From Perca fluviatilis (Eukaryota > Chordata > Actinopteri > Perciformes > Percidae): 64,000 nt of DNA. The position numbers were made by a program, and so were the translations under genes. Within the stretch, counting starts at the first letter, position 1. Every line of letters starts with the position of its first letter. The notes under the pieces were generated by a model. It saw only the letters and a list, made by a program, of their open reading frames with translations. It made no database searches and was not told the origin of the DNA. Shown here piece by piece: positions 33,053-53,313 of this stretch. The stretch spans positions 41,351,222 to 41,415,221 of the forward strand of contig NC_053119.1 of assembly GCF_010015445.1 (NCBI RefSeq), written 5' to 3'.

Positions 33053-33852
33053 TAGGCTACAGAACGGTGACACCGTTATCAACCGAGTATTGATTGGTCA
33101 GTAGGCGGAGCTTTAACACCGTTGATCTCTGATCTCCAACATAACCTGCACCCGGCCAGGTTAGGTGTTCAGCATGAGTTACCACGTGCGATTGAACCCG
33201 ATAACAAGTGATCCACCTCGTGATACAGAAAATCCCGCGTTGAACCTGAAGTTAGTTCGCTAACGCCAAATCCTGCTTCGAGTACAGGGCTCGGCAGTGA
33301 CTGAAGTGGATGTTTCACTGTCACAACCAGAGCCAAAGATCAGAGCTGACTTCTTAAAGTATTCACGTGAAATCACACTGGATCCAAACACAGCACACAC
33401 AAGCAACAAGACTGAAACCACATCAGCTGTATCCTAGTCACCCAGACAGATTCACTGGCTGGTGTCCGGTCCTGAGTACAGAGAGTGTGACTGGACGCGG
33501 GTTACGGGGAGGTGGAGAATAGAGGTGACATTTACATAGCCGCCGCATACAAGAATGTCAGCAGAGCAGGAGGGGTTCAATGAACGTTTGTTTGGATGCA
33601 ATGACAAATCCTGGGCTTTAAACAGCAATTCCTTTTTTTGAACCCGTATCCCCTTTTCTTCTGACAAAGTCCGGACTCTCGTCTCAGGTCCTGAGACCTC
33701 CAGAGTAGGAGTGTAGTGGCCTACCTGGATCATAGTGCAGGTATTCCGTCCTTTTTACAGCGTGTTCGAAAAATGACTCTCATCCACAGAGTCCAGACCA
33801 CATTCACTCAGCTGCTCTATGCTGGACTGAGCAGCTTAATTAGTACAAGGGA
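33053..33852. other. Non-coding, no gene seen
   Basis: GC content closer to average; no exon recognised. A small hairpin AGCTGCTC / GAGCAGCT lies near 33810-33836. Confidence 0.4.
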
Positions 33853-33923
33853 ATGCTGAGATTTTGAAACTGAAATAGTCATTTAGGGCATAAATTACTA
33901 TTTCAGTTTCAAAATCTCAGCAT
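33853..33923. repeat. Perfect 27-bp inverted repeat with 17-nt loop
   Basis: The arms at 33853-33879 and 33897-33923 are exact reverse complements (arm starts ATGCTGAGATTTTGAAACTG). A transcript would form a long unbroken hairpin. Confidence 0.95.
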
Positions 33924-33947
33924 CACACGCATTGCCTCCGCCATTGG

Positions 33948-34297
33948 GTTGTCAAACTCAACTTCCCAGAGGGCCACACGGAAAGTAAGAATCACATCAA
34001 GGGCCAGACATGTTTAGTTTATTGATATGCTTTTATTTAATCGAAAAGTAAAATATATTTGACTGTATTATTGCATGTGTCATATAGTCTTCTCACTTAC
34101 AGTTTGATCAACAAAGTCCTAAAGAAGTCAGGAGAAAGTTTGCAGTCATCATAGAAAAGAAACGCCCCAAAACGTCGGGAAAAGTAACAAAAACGTCCGA
34201 AAAAAGTGACAAACTAGGTGCGCCAAAATATATTGTGAACCTAAATTGATATGCGGACCGGATCATAATCTGCGAGGGGCCGGATTTGGCCCGCGAG
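33948..34297. mobile_element. hAT-type MITE (TGTCAAACTC family), right end lost
   Basis: It starts TTGTCAAACTCAACTTCCCA and has GAGGGCCACACGG. The right side reads GGGGCCGGATTTGGCCCGCG then GAGTTT, where the expected terminus is replaced by a tandem repeat. Same family as the element bounded by 13186 and 18937. Confidence 0.65.
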
Positions 34298-34500
34298 TTT
34301 TAGCGTGTATAGAGCCAACATATCTCCACCAGACTCCATGTTAATAATCAGGACTTTTAGCGTGTATAGAGCCAGCATATCTCCACCAGACTCCATGTAA
34401 ATAATCAGGACTTTTAGCGTGTATAGAGCCAGCATATCTCCACCAGACTCCATGTTAATAATCACTACTTTTAGCGTGTATAGAGCCAGCATATCTCCAC
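34298..34500. repeat. 57-bp tandem repeat, 3.6 copies
   Basis: Units start at 34298, 34355, 34412 and 34469, each beginning TTTTAGCGTGTATAGAGCCA. Reversed, the unit matches the interior of the TTAA-type MITE near 45545-45600 (TATGCTGGCTTTATACACGC). The length of 57 keeps a reading frame open, but this is not a gene. Confidence 0.95.
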
Positions 34501-35824
34501 ATGTAATTGGATGAATTAAGGGTTTATTTCAACCAAACCAGAGTGGTGATTGTTGGAACAGTGGAAAGATGAACCTTTTTGATAGGCTAGTTTCGTTTTT
34601 TGTGTTTTATATTTAAATGTGTTATATGATGCTAAAATAAACAAATAATTTAAACTATTTTGTCATTTTGACTTGTACGTCCACATTTTTTTGTTATTAA
34701 ACTGTACATTTAATACTCAAGTAAAGCAAAAGTACCTTAAGTTAGTGTTTTTGAATGTGCAGGTCAGTGTAGCCTATACATAGGCCTATATGATAACAAA
34801 ATGTCAGACAATATCTAGTCATATCGATGTCGATTCTGAACTTGGGGGTGTGGAGCGATGTGACAGTTATCGAGGCATAGTATTACTTTTTTTTTTTTTT
34901 TTTAAAGCCAAGCCCTTTGCTCCCCCTCGATAACCCTCGCCCTCTAAGCCCTCTTCTGCCGTACAGCCATTACAGATACTGTCAGCGGGGCGGATGGTTA
35001 AGCCTATATTAAAGGAGTTATTTCAGATACTTCCCTATGGTTTAGATTAATTTTATAGAGACACACACACCCCCGCGTTAACGGGTCCTCGCTACGTTGG
35101 AAACCCGATGACGAGACAAGAGGCTTTTGATTGACAACCTAGATGTCCCCCCTATGTGAAATACACAGCACACAGAAGATCTTTACAACCAAACAATTAC
35201 AATACATTACTCATACTCGGACAGCTACCTCTGCCTTGGTCACAGAAGCTTCCGCTCAGCTGGAGGATCCAAGGCCTGCTTGTCAGATCGGTCCCCGGGG
35301 TTGCTGCAAACCGCACGGTTAAAGAGGAGTCCCCACTTCCCCTTTCCGCTCACACGGGTGAAGTGGAGGACAAGGAGGAAAAAGGAAAAAGGAAAAAAAA
35401 AGTCTTCTAAAAAGGCAAAAAAAGACTCAATGTTTTTTTGGGTCACCTTGTTCAAGACGAACGCAGGTGGTTTAATTTTATTTAAAGCAAAAAGTTAACA
35501 AGAAAAAACTAAATAAATGAAAAAATGAACTAAGTTCGATCACTCCAAATGCTCTAAGACACAGGATGCCCATACAGCAAGGGTGAAGGTCAAGAGAGCA
35601 GAAAAAAGGCCAAGAGTCAAAAGGCAAGAGCTAAAAAATCTCGTTGGCAAAGCATCAATATATTTATATGTACATTTTCATGGGGTTCAACCCCCCATCA
35701 CAGTGAGGTGTGTTTTACCATCTTATCTTACCTTACATGGCAATACAATCTTAATTCAGCTATCAGGCTGGTCATACGTAAAAACATCTCATGTGACGAT
35801 ATTTCCTATATGCATATGCAATTA
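34501..35824. other. Non-coding, contains a repeat fragment
   Basis: The segment 34801-34845 matches the left part of the repeat at 12364. A poly(T) run lies at 34887-34903. No gene seen. Confidence 0.45.
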
Positions 35825-37454
35825 CAGTGCCTTGCGAAAGTATTCGGCCCCCTTGAACTTTTCGACCTTTTGCCACATTTCAGGCCTCAAACATCAAGAT
35901 ATAAAACTGTAATTTTTTGTGAAGAATCAACAACAAATGGGACACAATCATGAAGTGGAACGAAATTTATTGGATATTTCAAACTTTAAGAAATAAAAAA
36001 CTGAAATATTGGGCGTGCAAAATTATTCAGCCCCCTTAAGTTAATACTTTGTAGCGCCACCTTTTGCTGCGATTACAGCTGTAAGTCGCTTGGGGTATGT
36101 CTCTATCAGTTTTGCACATCGAGAGACTGACATTTTTGCCCATTCCTCCTTGCCAAACAGCTCGAGCTCAGTGAGGTTGGATGGAGAGAGTTTGTGAACA
36201 GCAGTTTTCAGTTCTTTCCACAGATTCTCGATTGGATTCAGGTCTGGACTTTGACTTGGCCATTCTAACACCTGGATATGTTTATTTGTGAACCATTCCA
36301 TTGTAGATTTTGCTTTATGTTTTGGATCATTGTCTTGTTGGAAGACAAATCTCCGTCCCAGTCTCAGGTCTTTTGCCGACTCCATCAGGTTTTCTTCCAG
36401 AATGGTCTTGTATTTGGCTCCATCCATCTTCCCATCAATTTTAACCATCTTCCCTGTCCCTGCTGAAGAAAAGCAGGCCCAAACCATGATGCTGCCACCA
36501 CCATGTTTGACAGTGGGGATGGTGTGTTCAGGGTGATGAGCTGTGTTGCTTTTATGCCAAACATAACGTTTTGCATTGTTGCCAAAAGTTTGATTTTGGT
36601 TTCATCTGACCACAGCACCTTCTTCCACATGTTTGGTGTGTCTCCCGGGCCCTGGCTTTTGCCAAACTTTAAACGACACTTTTTATGGATATCTTTAAGA
36701 AATGGCTTTCTTCTTGCCACTCTTCCATAAAGGCCAGATTTGTGCAGTGTATACCTGATTGTTGTCCTATGGACAGAGTCTCCCACCTCAGCTGTAGATC
36801 TCTGCAGTTCATCCAGAGTGATCATGGGCCTCTTGGCTGCATCTCTGATCGGTCTTCTCATTGTATGAGCTGAAAGTTTAGAGGGACGGCTCGTTTCTTC
36901 GTAGATTTGTAGTGGTCTGATACTCCTTCCATTTCAATATTATCGCTTGCACAGTGCTCCTTGGGATGTTTAAAGCTTGGGAAATCTTTTTGTATCCAAA
37001 TCCGGCTTTAAACTTCTCCACAACAGTATCTCGGACCTGCCTGGTGTGTTCCTTGTTCTTCATGATGCTCTCTGCGCTTTACACGGACCTCTGAGACTAT
37101 CACAGAGCAGGTGCATTTATACGGAGACTTGATTACACACAGCTGGATTCTATTTATCATCATTAGTCATTTAGGTCAACATTGGATCATTCAGAGATCC
37201 TCACTGAACTTCTGGAGAGAGTTTGCTGCACTGAAAGTAAAGGGGCTGAATAATTTTGCACGCCCACTTTTTCAGTTTTTTATTTGTTAAAAAAGTTTGA
37301 AATAGCCAATGAATTTCGTTCCACTTCATAATTGGGACCCACTTGTTGTTGATTCTTCACAAAAAATTACAGTTTTATATCTTTATGTTTGAGGCCTGAA
37401 ATGTGGCAAAAGGTCGAAACGTTCAAGGGGGCCGAATACTTTCGCAAGGCACTG
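35825..37454 (-). mobile_element. Tc1/mariner transposon, 1.63 kb
   Basis: The ends CAGTGCCTTGCGAAAGTATT and the mirrored AATACTTTCGCAAGGCACTG form long inverted repeats of about 200 bp with few mismatches, flanked by TA on both sides. It contains a disrupted transposase on the minus strand. Confidence 0.95.
36041..37063 (-). pseudogene. Tc1 transposase, frameshifted
   Basis: The N-terminal part (MKNKEHTRQVRDTVVEKFKA, a helix-turn-helix with ISQALNIPRSTVQAIILKWK) is in one frame. After a break near 36880 a second frame carries MRRPIRDAAKRPMITLDELQ and VLWSDETKIK (first catalytic Asp). A further break near 36585 leads to a third frame with MVWACFSSAGTGKM, QQDNDPKHKAKS (second Asp), PDLNPIENLWKELK (Glu) and a stop at 36041. 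The DDE triad is visible, but two frame breaks make this copy inactive. Confidence 0.9.
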
Positions 37455-37456
37455 TA

Positions 37457-38520
37457 CCATCTAACATACAATCGGCTCAGTTCATCACTAGGTCAATGCA
37501 GCCATCTTTCTCTCTCCTGTGTGCATCTAGGGCACTTCCTCTTTCCAGCCGCAGGTTCAAGCAGACAGTTACACGAGGCCGCTTGCAAATACTTCCTCTC
37601 TACGGCCGCAGGGTCAAACGGGCAGTTACAGTAATTCACACTAAGATGTCTCTAAGCATGTTTTATAATAATATCAGTAACACAACGTTAAGCATGATTA
37701 TATTTCTAAGCAATCATACACTTTTAGAAGCGAATCAACACTCACAAACCAATATCAAAGGCAGTATTATAGTTTCAAGAGCAGAAATATATTTTAGCTG
37801 TTTTTGGGTTAACTCATGTCAAAAGCAGAAGCACATTCTCAACTGTTCTTGAGCTGATAAATTTCAAATGCAGGAGTATAGTTTTAGCTGTTTTTTGGAT
37901 TAATACAAATAGCCTACATTTCAAAAAGCAGGAGCATAGTTTTAACTGTTTTTTGGATTTTCACATACCCTCGTTCAACAGGGGACATTCTACCAGAAAC
38001 GTACATTATCTGTCCTGGAATTGTTACAGTTAATTAATACAACTTATGATCCAAAACTGACAAAAATGACTAAATAGGTAATTTCTTTGAGTTTCGCTTT
38101 AACGAAATATCGTCTGTCCTCAGCCACATTTTAACTACCTCATCCATAATTTTGTTATTCTGAAAACATTTAGAAAAACACTTAAAAGTTAAAGTTATCA
38201 TTCACGATAATTGATTACATTAAATGCCACATACATTCTACAAATAAATCGTATTTTACAACTGTCCCCATATTTTCGTGTTTGTCACGTTAACATAAAA
38301 AGTGTGCAATACGCCTTCAAGGTTCCGACTCAGAGGACGTGACATATTTGACTGAGTTGATGCTGACACTGATAAAGGATGACTTTTTTTCTATCACTTT
38401 TATGGCTTTTTTTTGAGGAGGACGAGCTAAAGGGTCAGTCGCTGTCACACTAAAATATCATAGAAAAGAATGATGAAAATCGGCCTGACATTATGTGTAT
38501 CCCCCTTTGTTTTTGCTGGA
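37457..38520. other. Non-coding, no gene seen
   Basis: Contains three loose copies of an ATAGTTTTAGCTGTTTTTGG-like motif (near 37788, 37876, 37937), perhaps a decayed tandem repeat. No exon. Confidence 0.45.
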
Positions 38521-38600
38521 ATTGAATATGAATAATTAAAGACAATGTCGGTAACAAACAATAGAGGGCAGCACCACGCCACTGCAGCGTCTAGACTGCT
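38521..38600. repeat. Dispersed repeat segment next to the chmp1a promoter
   Basis: AATATGAATAATTAAAGACA, then a CACTGCAGCGTCTAGACTG stretch, match the right part of the repeat at 12435-12513. The copy lies about 130 bp upstream of the chmp1a start codon. Confidence 0.55.
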
Positions 38601-38724
38601 CTTTTTGGACCAGGAAGTGCGGTGCCAGATCCACCACCACCACCACCGTTATAACAAAACAAGGGCTGTTAGGGAGATACACATAGTTTTTCCTTGGATA
38701 ACCTGGAATCATATTCGTCTTGAC

Positions 38725-46445
<7,721 letters not shown>

Positions 46446-48058
46446 GGACTCGTCCTGGAGAAGAGACCGGACTTGTTCCGGCTGTGTGGAAGCAGACGAG
46501 TTTAATGATGGTGACAGGAGCTGTGTGTGTGTTTCTATTGAACTGTTCCTACAAGGACTTAATGAGACTATCGATTACCATCCCCCTGCCTGCTCTATAA
46601 ATAAACACACACACACACACACACACACACAGGCTAGAAATACTACCTGAGAAGGCATGAATCTCTCTGGTTCACCTTCCCATTTGATCCTTCTATTCCC
46701 GTTTCTATCTCCCCCTGTAATAGTGGAAGTCCCCGTTGGATCTCATTTTACCTTTTTGAGTCTCCTTCTTCTCCGTGTTTCTCCAACCAACACCACCACC
46801 TCCTCCTGTTCTCCCACTCAGCAGTTCTCAAACCACACACTTTTGGATGTATGCTTTGTACGAAAAATATTTTTTTTCACAAACTGTAAATTTACGATGA
46901 TGATGATGTTTTAGTAGCAGTTATATTGATTATAATGGATTTTGGCGTCCCTGGCTCTCATAAGGTGCCCGGTGGGTTAAAGATTTATTTACAAGTGTTG
47001 TGGGCTCTGTCAGTCAGAGTTTTAATGGATGATTCTGTTGGGAAGAAGGAGAAACATACATTTAATGGGAAAAGAAATATCAGATTTTATACTTTGGTGT
47101 TTGGTCATTTTTAAGTTTAAAAGCGATCTCTTGGTAACACTAACAACTCCTTCAGAAGATTCATCCAAACAACAACCACTGCATGACATTATTGTATATG
47201 TATGTATATATATATACATATACATATATGTATGCAGCATAGTACAATCCTCAGACCTTTTGTTTCTCACTGTCAAAATAATTTAAATTTGTGTTCTACT
47301 TTTGTTGTTGATTATTTCTCATACCTGTATTGGGAATTTTTGCTTTCAATGCCTTATTTGGGATGCAGGTGCTTGCATAGGTGCTCCCTCCGCCAGTGCC
47401 TGAAGGACAGTAGTGTAGAAAGCAAACAGCAGTAAATGTCTTGGTCACAGCCAACTTCACTTCAACTGTGACTGTGATGAGTGAGCGCTCTGGTTGCCAT
47501 AGCCGTCATAGAGGGACATATATTATCTCTTCAACTCTATAGATTGAAGAAGCCGGATCTCTTTGAGGTGTCCCCCAGCAACCTCACTCAGATATTTTTC
47601 AGAGCTTCTCTGTCTCAAATAAAGTAATCATCCCCACCTGTCTTAGTCTCATCCGAAACACTTCCAGTAGAAGACGTCAGTTAGGAGCAGAGATGTACGT
47701 GCTGGATCTTATTTAAAAAAAAATGTTGACAAGAATCAGTTGCTACTCCTTTTTTGCCTTGTAAACCACGTAAACAATGGCAACAGCGTGAGTTAGTGTT
47801 TTCTGTTGTTTTTAGAGCTCATATCTCTGTATTGAGATGCCTGTTAAGTGATTTTACTGGTTTTGATGCGTCCTTCTTTGAGCATCAGTGAGAGGGGCAG
47901 GCAGGCCAAAGCCAGACCTCGACCTATGACGGAGCATCTTTACTCTCGGATGTTTTCCATTTTTTTGTCCATTTTAACACAGGAAAGGTTTGTTATTACT
48001 CAGCGTTCAGCAGACTTTGAAGAATTATTGTTTTCTATATTTATCTTGGTAAAATAAA
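46446..48058 (+). other. chmp1a: chmp1a 3' UTR and polyadenylation signals
   Basis: AATAAA occurs at 47618-47623 and 48053-48058. A (CA)n run lies at about 46605-46631, and an AT-rich palindromic run (TATGTATATATATATACATA) at about 47200-47232. Either signal would give a 3' UTR of 1.2-1.6 kb. Confidence 0.5.
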
Positions 48059-50564
48059 GTCTTGCCCTCTGACGCAGTCTTTCATTTGACCTGAGTGGTT
48101 TGCGTGTTGACAGACAATGCTTACATTGTTGCGTTTGAGCTGTATATACACTAGTATGTCCGATCAAATTTCAACCAACAGTAGATGGCACCAAAAGCAT
48201 GAAGACAAATAATTTGGCTGCAAATGCAGCTTTGCCATGTCACAAAATAGTTCATGAAATCCACTTCCTCTAAAAATAACCTTTTTTTTTTGTATGTTAC
48301 TTGAGCTTATGTAATTCAAATGCTTTAAGTTGGGTTAACTTTATTTCCATAAAAACAAAGGTTGTTAAAAAGACCAACATTCAACACAGCTAGATGTTAA
48401 CGGTATGTTTGTATATTCACGTTAGTCATGTGCCATTGGCTTCTTATGTACTTGCACCACCTCTAACATTAGTTTTGTTCAGTCTAAACCAGGCCATCAG
48501 GAAATGCGCCGGGCTTTAAAGCTAATTTGATATAGCAGCCAAACTCATGTGTTACGAGATGCCATGGGGCTCAAAAATCCCCCCCCCCCATCTCATAGAC
48601 TTACATTATGAAAGAGATCGCTGTAAATCAGTAGATGCATGCAAAATGACTTTTATCCGTAGTCTGGACCGGTGGAGGTCTCTATTGGGCCCCATTGTAC
48701 GGAAGCAGCACCAATCATCCAGATAATTTTATACACGGCAGTTAAACGTTTTTGTCTTCATGCGCCACTGACCAGCTCTCATAGAAATAAACGAGACTCT
48801 CCCTTGAATGCTGCATCCAGGTCTTATATGTATTATAGGCCTACATGCGTGGTACATTGCATCGTCTGCACCAAGAACATTTTCTGTGTGAACAAGCAAC
48901 AAAGTTTCATCTTATCTTATGTTCTTTAAAGTAGGCACACTTCTGGGAGCCTAGGGGAACCCCACTTACCTAAAGGGGGGTTCAGACCACAGCGAACAGT
49001 GGAATTGCTAGTTCCGATCCAGGCACGTGATGCCCCGTTAGGGGTTAGGTTTCACTGGGAGACTTTGGATTCCTGTCTTCAGTATTTATAAAATCCTGGC
49101 TATGCTCCTGTCTATGAAATAGCCTACTCTTGCCAGGCCATCTAGCTGAGGATAACCTTGTGTAGACTGGTGCTAAATTGGCATTTAATGACAAGGCTTT
49201 TGAAAGTATCATCATGGCTTCTCTCATCTCATTTGCAACACAACACAAGGCAGATCATGACCACCGCCCTGAGTTGGTTTCTGAATATTCAGACAGATGC
49301 AGCATGTTCACACACAAAGGCAAATACAGGCTGCTGTGTTGTCTGGGTGAACAGTTTAAACTGCAGCACAAAGAGCAAGTTTTCCTGTAATTTCTCACTG
49401 AAGCATTACTAGGAACAGTCTCAAGATGGGCGGTGGTGGAATGTTACTGAGGGGCTTTTTAGCATTACTCTTCACTCTTTCTCTGTCCCTCCCTCCTGCT
49501 CTGTTTGTGAAATAAGTCATGAGGTAAATTATCATACCATGGGTAAATAATTAGACAGCCCTGAGAGGGGAGCAGCACAAATGCCAGGCAGGAAATGTGC
49601 GTGCCTGGCAGCCCCATAACAACTGGCTGTCGCTCCATGAAATGTCAAAGAAGAGACCAGAGCGATCACCCCAGCAGGTTGTCTTGGCGTGCACTGAGTG
49701 TTTCCACTGTGGACTCCCCCGCCTTTTTCTTTTTCTGGAAGCCTTGACTTAGCCATGGTGACAGAAGGAGGACACACAACTCATGACAACACAATAGATG
49801 ATGAACAAGCTGTCCCAGGACTGACTTATACACAGTGAAGGGTGGCAGTTAATATCCAGGATAAGACGTGGTGTTTTCACTGGAAAATACCAACCCAGTG
49901 ATCTCGCTGAACCTGCAGGGAAGAGAACTGGAGGTTATGAATTGAAAATGGCTTTTTAAATATGTAAGTGACTCCCAGCAGGAGCCAGTTTCTATAAAAA
50001 GGGATGCTGGCAGGGTTGTGCTGACAGAATGGAGTTCCCCTTTAATGCCACGCTCCTGCATGGGTTGGGTTGCAGTGTCAGGTTTCCCTGTTGTGTCTGC
50101 TGTTTGTGTATGACAAATAAGCAATAGCCTACTTGGCAACGGGTTTGTAACTGGAAACTGTTTAGGGAGAGTGACTGTGTTGATTTCCCTCCATGAGCAC
50201 AATGGATCAGTGTCACAAGATACAGACAGGCATCAAAGGTCAGGGAACAGAAACTGAGAGTAAAAGGCTTAAGAGGGCAATAGAGAGGAACAATGGTAAC
50301 AATTACCATGATTGCAAGAGACAATAAGGAAGAGCTTGAGCTGAAAGTAGTGTCAACATGAACTCTCAACATCCTTTATAAACAAGCTTTATTATCTGCT
50401 TAATTATCACTTCATCATGATGTCTTCAGTTTCTAGCAATTCTGCCATTTTACTTAATTGGTTAGGAAATTAAATGTTACATTCTACTATGGCGAAGGCT
50501 CAGCTATGACTATTAATTAGTTGACGCTGCAGTTGCTTGTACGGAAGAGGATTAGGGTAGGGCT
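48059..50564. other. Non-coding, no gene seen
   Basis: About 2.5 kb without a supported exon. It contains a C-run near 48580-48589 and several short open frames on both strands without paired splice sites. Confidence 0.45.
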
Positions 50565-50640
50565 GCACGGTATGAGGAAAATATGTGATATGCGATAATG
50601 TTGAATATCGCGATAACAATATCACTTGCGATAAATAAAC
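50565..50640. mobile_element. hAT-type MITE fragment (TAGGGCTGCACGGTATGAGG)
   Basis: It begins TAGGGCTGCACGGTATGAGG, with GATATGCGATAATGTTGAAT and ATATCGCGATAACAATATCA inside. The right end is not found. Confidence 0.5.
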
Positions 50641-51300
50641 AGAGTACTCACCTCTGCATTTCTGCTGCTTTCAGTATTCTGCTACACATACAAAAAATTG
50701 CTTTTTGAATTTAAAACAATTGAAAGGAAAGGGATGGCGATTAAAAAAAAAACAGTAGATTAGGGCCACATGGGGAAATGTTTTTTGAATTCTGGGTTTG
50801 AATTCTCAATTTAAATTCAGAACTCAAATACATTTTTCACGTTACATACATGTTTGGCCCTAATCCTCTTCTGAATGCTTGTAGTGCCTTTAATCCACAA
50901 ACTGTCACAAATAAACAACCATGAGTACTGAGCTTGAACACTGTCCGCCAACAGAGACCACAGAGGGAGAAGACCTCTTGGAGGTATGATAAAGCCTAAA
51001 TAGCTTGCTAGCTAGCTAACTGTATTATATATTTATTTTTAATGTATGCATTATTGTTGGGTAAATTGTCTGTTTTGTGCTGTTTATATGGCTCATGTTG
51101 TGCACTCATTTACTCATTGATTGATGAATACATATATTTATGTAGGCCTAGGTTTATCAGCGTCCATCTGGTTCTCTTGACTCTATACATCAGACATTCA
51201 CTTCCCTCCCATTTAGAGGTTAAAAATAACCTATTCCCTTTATGTTGGTTTTTTTACCCACTGTAGCTAGCTATCTGTGAACAAATGAACTGAATAAAAA
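50641..51300. other. Non-coding, no gene seen
   Basis: Nothing recognised beyond short open frames. GCTAGCTAGCTAAC repeats near 51004 and the string AGCTAGCTAT near 51267 are common in this genome. Confidence 0.4.
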
Positions 51301-51301
51301 G

Positions 51302-51338
<37 letters not shown>

Positions 51339-51420
51339 TTTCATTGATCCCAAAAGCAGCAAAATATCAGACACACAGCACACATACAGAATACTGTATA
51401 CATGAAATAATAAACAGGAT
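51301..51420 (-). repeat. (GATA)n joined to a LINE-tail-like sequence
   Basis: Eight GATA units (about 51306-51338) are followed by TTTTCATTGATCCCAAAAGC, a reversed LINE 3' tail of the kind at 54394. Confidence 0.6.
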
Positions 51421-51649
51421 AGAATAGAAGAACAACTATTCAAAAAATGAAGATAAAAAATACAAAGCGGAGAATGTACAAATGTATAAACAAGTTGAGA
51501 TTTAAAATGTACATATATATGTATGTACGTATATAAAGATGTAAGTAAAACCTATGTTAGTGCAAGTTGCACTTATTGCAGTGTTGTGATGTAAATTAGT
51601 CTCATCCAACACTCAGCGATGAAGTGTTAGAGGGCTTAACAATTGAGAT

Positions 51650-51975
51650 TGAATGAAAAACTCCACATTAATGCTTTTTCTCGCCCTCTGCAAATAGTTT
51701 CCTACCATAGACAGATAGTTTCCTATAGTCTGGCTCCCCTGATGTCCTGAACATTGCTGGGATAAAGCCAAACATCCGCCCTGGATATTCCTCCCCTTCC
51801 GCTATCTTCACTAACTTTTTCACAAGGCTACTGTCGCTGCATCCGGGGTTTGGCCCCACCCAGGACGCTTGGGATTTGTTTAATACAAGCAAGCCAAAGC
51901 GTTTTTTCCCCCTATCCCAGAATAGATAAGCGGTGTAGCCAGACCATATGGAGATAGGTCTGGCAATACGAGACT
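51650..51975. mobile_element. DNA transposon remnant, right end
   Basis: It ends GGTCTGGCAATACGAGACTA, the inverse of the left end of the element at 7645. Left boundary unclear. Confidence 0.5.
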
Positions 51976-52289
51976 AGGTTACCTACTGTATACTGTGAAC
52001 AAATGGACTGTATTTAGAAGACATTATTATTAAATTATTAATTTGCCTGTGAGTGTGTAAAACCTGTGATGTCATCCCAATGTAAAGTCTATGGACCTGA
52101 CGTTAACAGGGAGGAAAGGCTGTTACCTGCCCTGCTGGTTTGGATCTTTAATGATTCTCCTAGTCTTTTTCTTTCATGCCTGGTGTATCATATATGCATC
52201 ATATCATATTCAGGCAATTCTCAAAGGCGCCATTTTGGGGTTCGGGATCCAGTTCTTAAAATACTTCTATGGTAATCCCTGGCAATCCC

Positions 52290-52395
52290 CCACACACACT
52301 CGCCCTCACACACACACTATCACACACACACTCACACTCACACTCATACACACACACACACACACACACAGCACACACACGCACACACACGACAC

Positions 52396-52491
<96 letters not shown>
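52290..52491. repeat. (CA)n microsatellite, about 200 bp
   Basis: The left half is interrupted by CT, TAT, GC and GA; the right half is pure CA for about 90 bases. Followed by ATAGATAG. Confidence 0.95.
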
Positions 52492-52492
<1 letters not shown>

Positions 52493-53001
52493 AGATAGAA
52501 ATCAGGTGTTCCCTCTCCCATGTGACCGCCCCTGCTTATTGGCTGAGGGACGGGGAGTTTGGTTTGGGCCGCTCCGATTGGATTAAGGAACGGTTACGTC
52601 AAGATAGTCGGAGTTACCCAGAGACAGACAGGAAGTAGTGGGATATTTTTCTTTAAAAAATAAACCCACGACTATTCGTCATTAGGCTAATGACTCATTA
52701 GTTATTACATGTGTGTCCCTTACAATTTGGAGAAACAGTGTTAGGTAAGAAAACATTAATGATCCCTGTGTGTGAAGTCCAGAAAATATTACAAACCTAT
52801 ATATATATATATATATATACTGTATATATATAATAATGGCTAGATATGTGAACATGGCTGGATTGACCTGATAAGTGGCCCTGGGAAGAACTGCTCCTTC
52901 ACCTTTCTGTGCAATGTGTACAGTTGTAATATGCTAAAATAGTACCTGGCCCCAGATCTGCTGTGTGGTAGTTACTTACCTGAAACAATGAAGGTCATTA
53001 A
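52492..53001. other. Non-coding; (AT)n at 52798-52820
   Basis: Apart from an AT microsatellite, nothing is recognised. Confidence 0.5.
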
Positions 53002-53313
53002 AGGGATACGCCACCGTTTGTTGAGATAGGGCTTATCACGGTCTCCTCTAGCTGTAGATAGGTGGGCCAACGCATTTTTTGTGCATGCATTGTTTTAGTC
53101 CGGTGCAACACCGGCAGCGCCGCTGCTAGTTAGCTTAGCATAGTGAATGGAATCCTATGTTGCCGGTTAGCATGTTGTGAGTAAAAGTGAGCCAACAAAA
53201 GACAAAAAAACAACCTAATTACTTGCACTGAGACAAAAAATGCGTTGGCCCACCTATCTACAGCCAGGGGAGACCGTGATAAGAACTATTTTAACAAACG
53301 GTGGAGTATTCCT
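53002..53313. mobile_element. MITE with about 85-bp terminal inverted repeats, TTAA flanks
   Basis: The left arm AGGGATACGCCACCGTTTGT and the right arm ACAAACGGTGGAGTATTCCT extend inward through GGGCCAACGCATTTTTTGT and its inverse. Both flanks are TTAA. It is foldback-like, with a centre of about 140 bp. Confidence 0.85.

Noticed and set aside
32730..33055. Lys/Arg/Glu-rich and Phe/Ser-rich frames
   Set aside because: Artefacts of the polypyrimidine tract.
34241..34492. Minus-strand frame with 19-residue repeats
   Set aside because: The repeat unit is 57 bp, a multiple of three, so any open unit stays open. The DNA is MITE-derived.
48672..50372. Several 70-126 codon frames on both strands
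   Set aside because: No paired splice sites, no family motifs, and lengths expected by chance in 2.5 kb.
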